In this document: in pieces, positions 34,419-41,741 of the stretch
Numbering within the stretch: position 1 is the stretch's first letter
Layout of the letters: every line of letters begins with the position of its first letter
Source of the DNA: Dongia mobilis
Lineage (GTDB): Bacteria; Pseudomonadota; Alphaproteobacteria; Dongiales; Dongiaceae
DNA: 64,000 nt
NCBI RefSeq assembly: GCF_004363235.1
Contig: NZ_SNYW01000010.1
Location: 240,968 to 304,967 of the forward strand
Reading direction: 5' to 3'
Made by a program: the position numbers and the translations under genes
Notes under the pieces: generated by a model
Seen by the model: the letters and a program-made list of their open reading frames with translations, nothing else
Told to the model about the DNA's origin: nothing
Database searches by the model: none

Positions 34419-34676
34419 ATGTCGACACCCCTTGGCTCGCTCAAGAATATCGGCCCGGCAACAATCCGCCAACTGCAGGAGGTTGGCATTGCTGATGCCG
34501 ACGCCCTGCGTTCGCTCGGCGCCGTCGCCACCTACCGCCGGCTGAAACACGCCTTTCCCGATCAGGTGACGCTGACGATGGCCTATGCCCTGGAAGGCGC
34601 CCTCCTGGATTGTCACTGGAACCGGCTGCCGCCGGAGCGGCGCGAGTACATCCGGTCGACACTCCGGGGCGCCTAG
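34419..34676 (+). CDS. TfoX C-terminal-domain protein
   Basis: An 85-residue protein consisting only of the TfoX/Sxy C-terminal domain: LKNIGPATIRQLQEVGIADA, DALRSLGAVATYRRLKHAF and MAYALEGALLDCHWNRLP. Full-length Sxy proteins control competence in gammaproteobacteria, but the isolated C-terminal domain is common in alphaproteobacteria with unknown role and resembles helix-hairpin-helix DNA-binding modules. It converges on the PuuB-like gene, with which it shares the palindromic stop CTAG. Confidence 0.88.
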   Translation: MSTPLGSLKNIGPATIRQLQEVGIADADALRSLGAVATYRRLKHAFPDQVTLTMAYALEGALLDCHWNRLPPERREYIRSTLRGA

Positions 34677-35953
34677 AGCCGGTCGCGCATGGCATACCAC
34701 AGCATCGCCGCCACCAGCAGCGGATGCCGCAGCAGCGTGCCGCCCGGGAAAGTCTGGTGGCGGATCGCCGCGAACAGGTCGAAACGCTCCGCTGTCCCGG
34801 CCACGGCCTCCGCGATCAGCTGGCCGATGATGCCGGTGACGGCGACACCCTGGCCGGAATAGCCATGGGCATAGAAGACATTGTCCATGCGCCCGACATG
34901 CGGCAGGCGCGACACGGTAATTGCCAGCATGCCGCCCCAGCCAAAGTCGATGCGCTTCCCCGCCAGCTGCGGATAGACGCGCAGCATATAGGGCTTCACG
35001 AACTCCTTGATGTCGGCCGGCGGCTGCGTGCTGTAGCGCTCGCCGCCGCCGAACAGCAGGCGCCGGTCGGCCGAGAGGCGCCAGTAGCTGACCACGAATT
35101 TGGTGTCGGCGACGCAGACGTCGCGGGCAATCACCTCGCGCGCCTCCGCTTCCGACAGCGGCTCGGTGGCGATGATGAAATTGGCGATCGGCATGATTTT
35201 GCCGGCAATGCGGGGCTCGAGATCGCCGAGATAGGCATTGCAGGCGAGGACCACATATTTGGCGCTGACGGCGCCGCCGGAAGTCTCGACACGGTTGAGC
35301 GTACCCTTCTCGATCCTGGTCACCCGCGACTGCTCGCAGATCTGCACGCCCGCGGCCTCGGCGGCCGCCGCCAGGCCCAGCGCATAGTTCAGCGGGTGCA
35401 GATGCCCGCCGCCGCTGTCCAGCACGCCGGCATGGAAGATGTCCGAGCCCAGTTCCTGCCGCACCGCGGCGCGGTCGAGATAGCGCGCGCCGCGATAGCC
35501 GAACTGCCTCTCCAGGCAGTCGATCTCGTCCTGCATCCAGCCGCAATCCCGCGCCTTGCTGGCGGCATGCAAAGTCCCCGGCTTGAAATCGCATTTGATG
35601 CCGTGCCTGGCGATGCGCTCGGTGACAATGCGCCGCGATTCCTCGGCCATGCCGAACAGGGCGCGCGCCCGTTCCTGGCCGAAGGCGGCAATGAGATCCT
35701 CCGGCCCCTTGCGCAGGCCCAGATTGACCTGGCCGCCATTGCGCCCCGAGGCACCCCAGGCGATGCGCGCCTGTTCCAGCAGCACCACCTTGTAGCCGCG
35801 CTCGGCCAGGTTGAGGGCGGCGGAAAGGCCGGTGAATCCGCCACCCACCACGCAGACATCCGCCGTGACCGCGCCCGCCAGCGCCGGGCGCTCGCCGAAC
35901 GGGTTGGCCGTCGCCGCGTAATAGGAATTCTGTGGATGTTCAAACGGACCCAT
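34673..35953 (-). CDS. FAD-dependent oxidoreductase, PuuB-like gamma-glutamylputrescine oxidase
   Basis: A 426-residue DAO-fold flavoprotein. The FAD-binding motif is in VCVVGGGFTGLSAALNLAER, followed by ASGRNGGQVNLG, LDSGGGHLHPLNYALGLAAA and a C-terminal YAHGYSGQGVAVTGIIGQLI. The pattern and length follow E. coli PuuB, which oxidises gamma-glutamylputrescine, the product of PuuA. The PuuA-like ligase is 15 kb away, so the pathway is split here. It ends a minus-strand run that begins with phaR (71 bp gap to the preceding ChaC-like gene). Related oxidases act on other N-substituted amines. Confidence 0.87.
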   Translation of the reverse strand: MGPFEHPQNSYYAATANPFGERPALAGAVTADVCVVGGGFTGLSAALNLAERGYKVVLLEQARIAWGASGRNGGQVNLGLRKGPEDLIAAFGQERARALFGMAEESRRIVTERIARHGIKCDFKPGTLHAASKARDCGWMQDEIDCLERQFGYRGARYLDRAAVRQELGSDIFHAGVLDSGGGHLHPLNYALGLAAAAEAAGVQICEQSRVTRIEKGTLNRVETSGGAVSAKYVVLACNAYLGDLEPRIAGKIMPIANFIIATEPLSEAEAREVIARDVCVADTKFVVSYWRLSADRRLLFGGGERYSTQPPADIKEFVKPYMLRVYPQLAGKRIDFGWGGMLAITVSRLPHVGRMDNVFYAHGYSGQGVAVTGIIGQLIAEAVAGTAERFDLFAAIRHQTFPGGTLLRHPLLVAAMLWYAMRDRL

Positions 35954-36024
35954 GATCCCCCCGATCTTGTCAGGTTTCCCTTATAGGAACTCGGCGCCGT
36001 CGCGCCAAGCGGTCCGGGAACGGG

Positions 36025-36597
36025 TCAGACCTGCGCCTCGAGCAGACGCAGGATGCGGTGCAGCGCGCAATCGCCGATGCCGAGCTGGTCGAGATGTTCC
36101 ACGGTATTGCGCAGATAGTCGACATTGCGCCCGGCGATGCCCACCGCATCGCGGATGCGCGCCGCCACCTCTTCCGGCGTCAGCTTGCCGGCATATTGCG
36201 GATGCGCCCGGTCGGCAACGAATGACAGCGCGGTCACCTCGTCCCTTTCCGGCAGGCGCAGCCTGAGGAGGCGCGGGATATAGACGCCGGTCACCATTTC
36301 GCGCCGGTGCAGGTAGTCCGCCACCGTCTCGGCATCCTCCGGCGCCACGCGGTAGAGCCTGCCCACGCATTGCCCGCCGCGATCGAGGCCAAGGACCAGC
36401 CCCGGATGTGCGGGCGAGCCGCGATAATGGGTCGATGTGATGCAGAAGGCGCGATGATAGCCGTAAAGCGTTGCCGGCCGGATGTCGATGAAGGGAAAAT
36501 CCGGCCGCCACATCAGCGAGCCATAGGCGAAGATGCGAAGCTCCGCGCCGGCCGGCGGGCGATAGCGACGCCGTTCGATGAGATCCGCTTCCGTCAT
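36025..36597 (-). CDS. ChaC-like gamma-glutamylcyclotransferase
   Basis: A 190-residue protein of the ChaC family: FAYGSLMWRPDFPFIDIRPA, the Y-G-S-L motif that holds the gamma-glutamyl group, then YHRAFCITSTHYRGSPAHPG, LVLGLDRGGQCVGRLYRVAP and YLHRREMVTGVYIPR with the catalytic-type acidic residue. ChaC proteins release 5-oxoproline from glutathione. Its position next to a PuuB-like oxidase makes a role on other gamma-glutamyl compounds conceivable. The ATG at 36597 overlaps the stop of the DMT transporter gene (ATGA). The frame is open far upstream, but that part is a shadow of the transporter. Confidence 0.9.
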   Translation of the reverse strand: MTEADLIERRRYRPPAGAELRIFAYGSLMWRPDFPFIDIRPATLYGYHRAFCITSTHYRGSPAHPGLVLGLDRGGQCVGRLYRVAPEDAETVADYLHRREMVTGVYIPRLLRLRLPERDEVTALSFVADRAHPQYAGKLTPEEVAARIRDAVGIAGRNVDYLRNTVEHLDQLGIGDCALHRILRLLEAQV

Positions 36598-37505
36598 CGG
36601 CGGTTGACCAGGGCGACGCCGAGGGCCACGACGCCCATGCCGGCGATGGCGAGCGCATCGAGCGTCTCGCCGAAAAGGAGGAACCCGCCCAATGCCGCTA
36701 CCGGCGGTGTCAGGTAGAACAGGCTGGCGACCCGGGCCGCCGCCCCCCGCTGCAGCATCCAGGTGAGGAGCGCAATCGAAATGCCGGAGAGCACGATCAC
36801 GATCCAGCCCATGGCGAAGATGAATTCCGCCTGCCAGTCGATCTCGCCCACCCCCAGCCACAGCATCACCGGCAGCAGCACAAGGGTCGCCGCCGCATAC
36901 TGGATGGCGGCACCGGATTTCAGATCGGCGCGCGGGCAGAAGCGCTTCTGGTAGAAGGTCGCCGCGGTGATGCCGAACAATTGCACGAAGGCGAAGGCAA
37001 GCGCCCAGAGATGGTCTGGATCGAAGCTGAGCTTGTGCCAGATCACCATGCTGAGGCCGACGAAGCCCAGCACCGCCCCCAGCCATTGCAGCGGTTTCAG
37101 ATGCTCGCCCAAGAGCGGGCCGGAGAGGGCCGCCGTCACCACCGGCTGCAGCCCGGCGATCAGCGCCACGACACCCGCCGCGAGGCCCGCATAGATCGCA
37201 GCATAGCAGCCGCCGAGATAGACCGCCTGCAGCAGCACGCCGGTCATGGCGATATGCCCGGCCTCGCCCAGCGAGCGCGGCCAGCGCGCACCGAAGATAA
37301 TGGCGACACAAGCCATCATCGCACTGGCAAGCGCGAAGCGGATCACCAGGATGGTAAAGGGTTCGGCATAGGGAATGGCGAATTTCGCCATCAGAAAGCC
37401 GGTCGCCCAGAGGAGGACGAACAGCACCGGCGCACCGCGGATGAGGAGGGTCTGGTCCGGGGCGGTGGCGTTTCCGGCAGGTGGGGACGAACCCCCTTCA
37501 GCCAT
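36594..37505 (-). CDS. EamA/DMT family transporter
   Basis: A 303-residue membrane protein with about ten hydrophobic helices in two EamA repeats (first LWATGFLMAKFAIPYAEPFT, then GVVALIAGLQPVVTAALSG; second half AASLFYLTPP-like VASLFYLTPPVAALGGFLLF). DMT transporters of this kind usually export amino acids or other metabolites; the substrate is unknown. The chosen ATG at 37505 overlaps the hydrolase stop by 8 nt, so the gene is coupled to its neighbours on both sides. Confidence 0.88.
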   Translation of the reverse strand: MAEGGSSPPAGNATAPDQTLLIRGAPVLFVLLWATGFLMAKFAIPYAEPFTILVIRFALASAMMACVAIIFGARWPRSLGEAGHIAMTGVLLQAVYLGGCYAAIYAGLAAGVVALIAGLQPVVTAALSGPLLGEHLKPLQWLGAVLGFVGLSMVIWHKLSFDPDHLWALAFAFVQLFGITAATFYQKRFCPRADLKSGAAIQYAAATLVLLPVMLWLGVGEIDWQAEFIFAMGWIVIVLSGISIALLTWMLQRGAAARVASLFYLTPPVAALGGFLLFGETLDALAIAGMGVVALGVALVNRR

Positions 37506-38301
37506 TTTTTCCCGCCAGCAGGAAGTCCAGCACCATCTCGGTGAAGATGTGCGGGAACTCGACATTCGAGAGGTGATAGCCGCCGGCGATGACCTGCATC
37601 GCGGCACCCGGTATCGCTTCGGCGATGCGCCTGCCGGCTTCCGGGCTGGCCCCCGGGTCCTTCTCGCCGGCGATCACCAGCGTCGGCGCCTTGATCGATG
37701 TGAGCCGCGCCGGTTCCAGCGTCATCTCGCGGATGGCGGCGGCACAACCGTTGAAGCCGGCGACCGGGGTGGCCGCGATCTGGTCGCGGATCCATTGCGC
37801 CTGGCGCGGCGCCGCCTCCCGGAAATCCGCCGACAGCCAGCGCCCCATGCTGGGCTCGATCTGGCTCTGCATGCCATCACGCGTGGCGGCGGCGATGCGC
37901 CCGTCAAGGCCGGCGCGCGCCTCCGGCCCGATCGGCCCGGTGAAGGTCGAGGCGAGGATGAGGCCACCCAGGCGGCCGGCATGGTTGAGGCCCAGCGCCT
38001 GGCCGATCATGCCACCGATGGAAAGGCCGCAGAAATGGAAGCGCCCGATGCCGAGCCGGTCGGCGATGGCGACGACATCATCGGCCAGCTGGTCCATCGT
38101 GTAGTCGCCGCCCGGCGCCGCACTCGCCCCATGGCCGCGCATGTCCGGGGCGACGACACGGAAGTGCCGCGCCAGCAGCGGCACCTGCAGCGCCCACATC
38201 TCGTGGCTGGTGGCCAGCGAATGGGTGAGGAACAGCGCCGGCCGGCTTTCCGCGCCGGCCAGCATCACCTCGAAATCGGAACCGTTGGCTGTAACACGCA
38301 T
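37498..38301 (-). CDS. Alpha/beta hydrolase, 3-oxoadipate enol-lactonase-like
   Basis: A 267-residue alpha/beta-fold hydrolase. Nucleophile elbow FCGLSIGGMIGQ (Ser), acid EKDPGASPEAGRR (Asp) and His in GGYHLSNVEFPHIF form the triad; HSLATSHEMWALQVPLL holds the oxyanion region. The best resemblance is to PcaD-type enol-lactonases, but no protocatechuate genes are nearby, so the substrate is open. It starts one base after the phaR stop, which suggests co-expression with phaR. Confidence 0.88.
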   Translation of the reverse strand: MRVTANGSDFEVMLAGAESRPALFLTHSLATSHEMWALQVPLLARHFRVVAPDMRGHGASAAPGGDYTMDQLADDVVAIADRLGIGRFHFCGLSIGGMIGQALGLNHAGRLGGLILASTFTGPIGPEARAGLDGRIAAATRDGMQSQIEPSMGRWLSADFREAAPRQAQWIRDQIAATPVAGFNGCAAAIREMTLEPARLTSIKAPTLVIAGEKDPGASPEAGRRIAEAIPGAAMQVIAGGYHLSNVEFPHIFTEMVLDFLLAGKNG

Positions 38302-38302
38302 G

Positions 38303-38929
38303 TCAATCCGGCTTGCCGCCGACCTTGGTCAAGAGTTCCAGCTGCTTCTGCAGCGCCTGCATCTGCGCCTTCAGGTCCGAGAGCTCGTCGCCGCTCCCGG
38401 CGCGGGGCCCCTCGCCCTTTTCCGGCGGGGTGGGAACGGTACCACCGGTGGCCTTGAACGGGTTCCACATGCTCATCGCCTGCTGGAAGAAGGCCATGTT
38501 CTGCTTCGACATCTCCTCCAGCCGGTCGAGCGGGAAGACGGCGCCGAAATTGTCCTTCATGTATTGCCGGATCTGCTCCTGGTTGGTGGCGAAGCTTTCC
38601 ATGCTCTTTTCCAGGTAACCCGGCACCAGGAACTGCAAATTGTCGCCATAAAGGCTGATCAGCTGGCGGAGGAAATTGATCGGCAGCATGTTCTGCCCCT
38701 TCGATTCCTCCTCGACGATGATCTGGGTCAGGACCGACCGCGTGATATCCTCGCCGGTCTTCGCATCCTCGACCGTGAAATCGAGGCCCTCGCGCACCAT
38801 CTGGGCGAGGTAATCGAGGGTCACATAGGAACTGGTCGCCGTGTTGTAGAGCCGGCGATTGGCGTATTTCTTGATGCGGACCGGCGCCGGCTTTTCGCCG
38901 GATTTCGTCTGGTCACCTGACACGGCCAT
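38303..38929 (-). CDS. phaR: Polyhydroxyalkanoate synthesis repressor
   Basis: A 208-residue repressor that binds both DNA and PHA granules. The N-terminal DNA-binding domain (IKKYANRRLYNTATSSYVTL, DYLAQMVREGLDFTVEDAKT) and the central PHB-accumulation region (QLISLYGDNLQFLVPGYLEK, then NMAFFQQAMSMWNPF) are typical. The tail has a probable coiled coil (LSDLKAQMQALQKQLELL). A GGGGAGAG ribosome site precedes the ATG. It is divergent from the phaC locus; a motif in the shared gap recurs upstream of phaA and may be its operator. Confidence 0.95.
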   Translation of the reverse strand: MAVSGDQTKSGEKPAPVRIKKYANRRLYNTATSSYVTLDYLAQMVREGLDFTVEDAKTGEDITRSVLTQIIVEEESKGQNMLPINFLRQLISLYGDNLQFLVPGYLEKSMESFATNQEQIRQYMKDNFGAVFPLDRLEEMSKQNMAFFQQAMSMWNPFKATGGTVPTPPEKGEGPRAGSGDELSDLKAQMQALQKQLELLTKVGGKPD

Positions 38930-38977
38930 TCTTCACTCTCCCCATCTCGCGCCCGGTGTGATTAACCTTGGGACTGA

Positions 38978-38989
38978 TGCGATGCACAA
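38978..38989. promoter_or_regulatory. Candidate PhaR operator (phaR/phaC gap)
   Basis: TGCGATGCACAA lies in the divergent gap between phaR and the phaC locus. A sequence identical in 11 of 12 positions (TGCAATGCACAA) occurs 44 bp before the phaA start. Sharing between two PHA promoters suggests a PhaR site; binding is inferred. Confidence 0.45.
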
Positions 38990-39123
38990 TGAGCTGGCAA
39001 CGGGAACATATTCGGGCGCCGGACCCGAGCATAGCATTACCGGGGGGCCATGTGGCAATGCGGTCGCTGCGCTGCAAACGGCGCCCGGTTTCCCCGCGAA
39101 ACGGCCGAGGCTATAGTCGATAA

Positions 39124-39765
39124 ATGACTGATTCACCGAAAGACGGTCACGGCGACACCGCCGCCGAAAATGCCGCCCCGGGCCTCGACGAACTGGCGCG
39201 GCGCCTCATCGATCTGTGGCAGGACCAGATCACCGCCGCCGCTGCCGACCCCGACCTCGCCCGCCAGGCCGCGCAGCTGATGGCGGCCCTGCCGCTCCCC
39301 GGCATGTGGCTCAGCCAGATGGGCCAGATGGGCCAGATGGGGCAAATGGGCCAGGCGGCGGCAGGCCCCGGCATGCCGCCCTTCGGCCCGGATCTCGCCC
39401 GCAACTGGACCGAGATGGCCCAGGCCTGGATGGCCGCCGTCAGCCCGCATGGCGGGCAACCCGAAGGAGGCCCAAAGGATGGCAGCCCCCCAACCGCGAC
39501 ACCCAATTCCCAAGCGCCCGATCCCCATGCGCCTGGGCCCGCGGCCGCTGCCGCAGCATCTCAGCCTGGCGGCGGCGATCTGGAGCAACTCCGCGCTCGC
39601 CTTGCCGGCCTTGAACAGCGCCTTGCTGAACTCGGCCAACAGCAATCCCCCGAACGGCAGCCAGCCAGGCGAAAGCCAAAGGCGGCTGGCGGCGGCGCTG
39701 CGGGAACTGGCGCCCGCCCTCGCAAAGGCCGATCCCGCGCAGCTGACGACGGCGCTGCAGGCTGA
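39124..39765 (+). CDS. Coiled-coil, basic-tailed protein overlapping phaC (possible PHA-synthase partner)
   Basis: A 213-residue protein of no named family. Its N-terminus (LDELARRLIDLWQDQITAAA) resembles short proteins encoded before phaC in related alphaproteobacteria. Then come four QMG repeats (about residues 65-76), a Pro/Ala-rich linker, a short coiled coil (DLEQLRARLAGLEQRLAELG, about residues 151-170) and an Arg/Lys-rich end (RRKPKAAGG, RPRKGRSRA). This layout recalls PhaM/PhaE-like proteins that bind PHA synthase, granules or DNA. The last 287 nt are also read in another frame as the start of phaC. Both readings look protein-like, but the C-terminal part could be shorter in reality. 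Confidence 0.65.
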   Translation: MTDSPKDGHGDTAAENAAPGLDELARRLIDLWQDQITAAAADPDLARQAAQLMAALPLPGMWLSQMGQMGQMGQMGQAAAGPGMPPFGPDLARNWTEMAQAWMAAVSPHGGQPEGGPKDGSPPTATPNSQAPDPHAPGPAAAAAASQPGGGDLEQLRARLAGLEQRLAELGQQQSPERQPARRKPKAAGGGAAGTGARPRKGRSRAADDGAAG

Positions 39766-40783
39766 GGGGCGGCGGCGCTTCGGGCGCTTCCTCGACGGTG
39801 TGACCGCCTATCGCCGGCACGATTACCGGCGCAGCCTGCCCGCAGCGCCGGTGGTGTGGGACGAAGGCACGACAAAGCTGCGCGATTACCGCGGCACCAC
39901 CCGCTCACCCGCGAACCCGCGCCTCCTCGTCATCCCGTCACTGGTCAATCGGTACCACGTGCTCGACCTCGAGGCGGAGGCGAGCTTCCTGCGCTGGCTG
40001 GGCGCCAACGGCTTCGATCCCTTCGTCGTCGATTGGGATGCGCCGGGCCCGCTCGAACGCGGCTTCTCCCTTTCCGACTATATCGTCGGCCGGCTGCAGG
40101 CGGCCCTGCAGGCAGTGCGGCGCGAAAAGGGCGGGCCGATCATCGCCATCGGCTATTGCATGGGCGGCGATCTGGCGCTCGCCCTGGCGCTGCGCCGGCA
40201 GAAGGATCTCGCCGCCCTGGTCTGCCTCGCCACCCCCTGGGACTTCCATGCCGAGAACGCATCCCACGCCCGCATGGTGGGCCAGATCGGCCATCAGCTG
40301 GAACCCATTCTCCAGATCCTCGGCGAAATGCCGGTCGACCTGCTGCAATCCTTCTTTTCCGGCCTCGACCCCTTCCAGGTGCTGAAGAAGTTCCAGCATT
40401 TCGCCACGCTCGACCCGGAAGGTGCCTCGGCCCGGCGCTTCGTGGCACTGGAGGACTGGCTCAATGACGGTATCGCCCTCGCCGCCCCCGTGGCGCGCGA
40501 ATGCCTGACCGGATGGTACGGCGCCAACAGCACCGGCAATCTCGCCTGGCGGGTGGGCGGGCGCGTGGTCGACCCGGCCGGGCTCGACCTCCCCGTCCTC
40601 AACGTCATCCCGTCGGCCGACCGCATCGTGCCGCCGGGCTCCTCCCGCGCCCTCACCCGCCGCCTGGCCAGGGTCGAGGAGATGGCGCCCCATGCCGGCC
40701 ATATCGGCATGATGGTCGGCCGCCACGCCGCCGCCGAGATCTGGCAACCCATGGCCGCCTGGATGCGCCGCGTCGCCGGTTGA
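39479..40783 (+). CDS. phaC: Short-type PHA synthase / PhaC-like alpha/beta hydrolase
   Basis: A 434-residue PHA synthase-type protein, shorter than the roughly 590 residues of class I PhaC. The lipase-box-like GYCMGGDLALALAL carries the catalytic Cys, with Asp in IPSADRIVPPGSSRA and His in HAGHIGMMVGRHA. VPSLVNRYHVLDL, FVVDWDAPGPLERGFSLSDY and DDPFQ-like GLDPFQVLKKFQHF are also typical. It polymerises hydroxyacyl-CoA on the granule surface. The ATG at 39479 has an AAGGAGG box 8 nt upstream, which lies inside the preceding gene; an upstream in-frame start at 39449 lacks one. PhaA and PhaB are encoded 3.5-5 kb downstream. Confidence 0.88.
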   Translation: MAAPQPRHPIPKRPIPMRLGPRPLPQHLSLAAAIWSNSALALPALNSALLNSANSNPPNGSQPGESQRRLAAALRELAPALAKADPAQLTTALQAEGRRRFGRFLDGVTAYRRHDYRRSLPAAPVVWDEGTTKLRDYRGTTRSPANPRLLVIPSLVNRYHVLDLEAEASFLRWLGANGFDPFVVDWDAPGPLERGFSLSDYIVGRLQAALQAVRREKGGPIIAIGYCMGGDLALALALRRQKDLAALVCLATPWDFHAENASHARMVGQIGHQLEPILQILGEMPVDLLQSFFSGLDPFQVLKKFQHFATLDPEGASARRFVALEDWLNDGIALAAPVARECLTGWYGANSTGNLAWRVGGRVVDPAGLDLPVLNVIPSADRIVPPGSSRALTRRLARVEEMAPHAGHIGMMVGRHAAAEIWQPMAAWMRRVAG

Positions 40784-40820
40784 TCGAAGGGCGGACCAAG
40801 GCGGCGGCGCTGAAAATGGA

Positions 40821-40842
40821 AACGGGGCCTCGCGGCCCCGTT
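40821..40842. terminator. Hairpin between convergent phaC and small secreted-protein gene
   Basis: A perfect 9-bp stem AACGGGGCC / GGCCCCGTT with a TCGC loop, about 38 bp after the phaC stop. There is only a short T/C tail (TTCCTC) on the plus strand. Confidence 0.65.
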
Positions 40843-40892
40843 CCTCACCCAACCATCCCCTTCATCCCCTGATAGAGACAGCCCTTCCCCAA

Positions 40893-41336
40893 TCAGTTGC
40901 GCGGACTGCCGCGCCCGCCGCCGGCACCGGAACCGCCGCCGCCGCCGTTATCGCCGCCGCCGCGATTGCCGCGATCGCCGCGGCCGCGATCCTTGTCGTC
41001 GTCATAATTCTCGTCGAACATGTCGATCGTGGTCAGGCCGCCGCTGGCGGGACGCCGGTTCTCCAGCAGGCCGCCGCACTGGTCGGTGGTGTATTCCGGA
41101 TCGCTCAGCGCGCATTCGGCAGCGAGGTCGTCGACCTCCATGCATTCGGTCTCGCCGCTGTCGAGATCCCAGCACACCACCTCGACATCGTCGTCATAGG
41201 CCTGGGCGGGTGCGGGACCGAAGCCCAGGGCAATGACGGCGGCGCCGGCGAAGAGGCCACCCAGCAGGGCCAGGCGCCAGGCAGTGGCAGGCGTGGCCGA
41301 CGGGACGATCTCAGTCTTCACACTCAACTTGCTCAT
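40893..41336 (-). CDS. Small secreted acidic protein with Gly/Arg-rich tail
   Basis: A 147-residue protein I do not recognise. A hydrophobic leader (LALLGGLFAGAAVIALGFG) ending PAPAQAYD predicts secretion. The mature part is acidic with four cysteines (VVCWDLDSGETECMEVDDLA and ECALSDPEYTTDQCGGLL), then turns into a basic, low-complexity Gly/Arg/Asn tail. The ribosome site TAGGAGGA abuts an ATG at 41342 and is 7 nt before the ATG at 41336, so the latter is the better start. Disulfide formation in the periplasm is likely. Confidence 0.7.
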   Translation of the reverse strand: MSKLSVKTEIVPSATPATAWRLALLGGLFAGAAVIALGFGPAPAQAYDDDVEVVCWDLDSGETECMEVDDLAAECALSDPEYTTDQCGGLLENRRPASGGLTTIDMFDENYDDDKDRGRGDRGNRGGGDNGGGGGSGAGGGRGSPRN

Positions 41337-41342
41337 GGTCAT

Positions 41343-41741
41343 TCCTCCTATCTGTGGCCAGTGACTCCGTGGTCACTGACTCTGTGGTCGTTTGCGGGCC
41401 GCCGTTTGCAGGCTCGTTGCCCGGGTACTGCCTCTGTCGCCGCGGCCCCCGCGCCGCGTTCAGGGCCCGGGGCGGATTGCCGCCCGCCCAGTCAGGCAAT
41501 TGAAGGAAAAGGGATAATTGCGGATTCCAGCCGTTTTTCGAGGGCTCCGGCGCTGTGCGCCGCGTCACACAATGCTGCCTTTGATCTGCATCTTTGTCGG
41601 CGTCGTACCCGCCGCGCGCCCGAAAACCACCGGGTCCAAACCCATGACGCCCGCGTGGTAGCGGCGCCCGCCGCCGCCCGTTAAGACTCGTCGCCACGCT
41701 CCGATTCACCAGCCAGTTCACCAGCCAGCGAGGCCCCCGTC
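41343..41741. other. Intergenic region with two tandem duplications
   Basis: About 400 bp between two divergent genes with no supportable coding sequence. It holds a near-perfect 15-bp duplication (41359-41388: CAGTGACTCCGTGGT then CACTGACTCTGTGGT) close to the left gene and a perfect 12-bp duplication (TTCACCAGCCAG twice, 41705-41728) just before the aldo-keto reductase start. Promoters of both genes should be here, but none stands out. Confidence 0.6.

Noticed and set aside
36598..37311. N-terminal extension of the ChaC-like frame
   Set aside because: A shadow of the DMT transporter; the family start MTEADLIERR begins at 36597.
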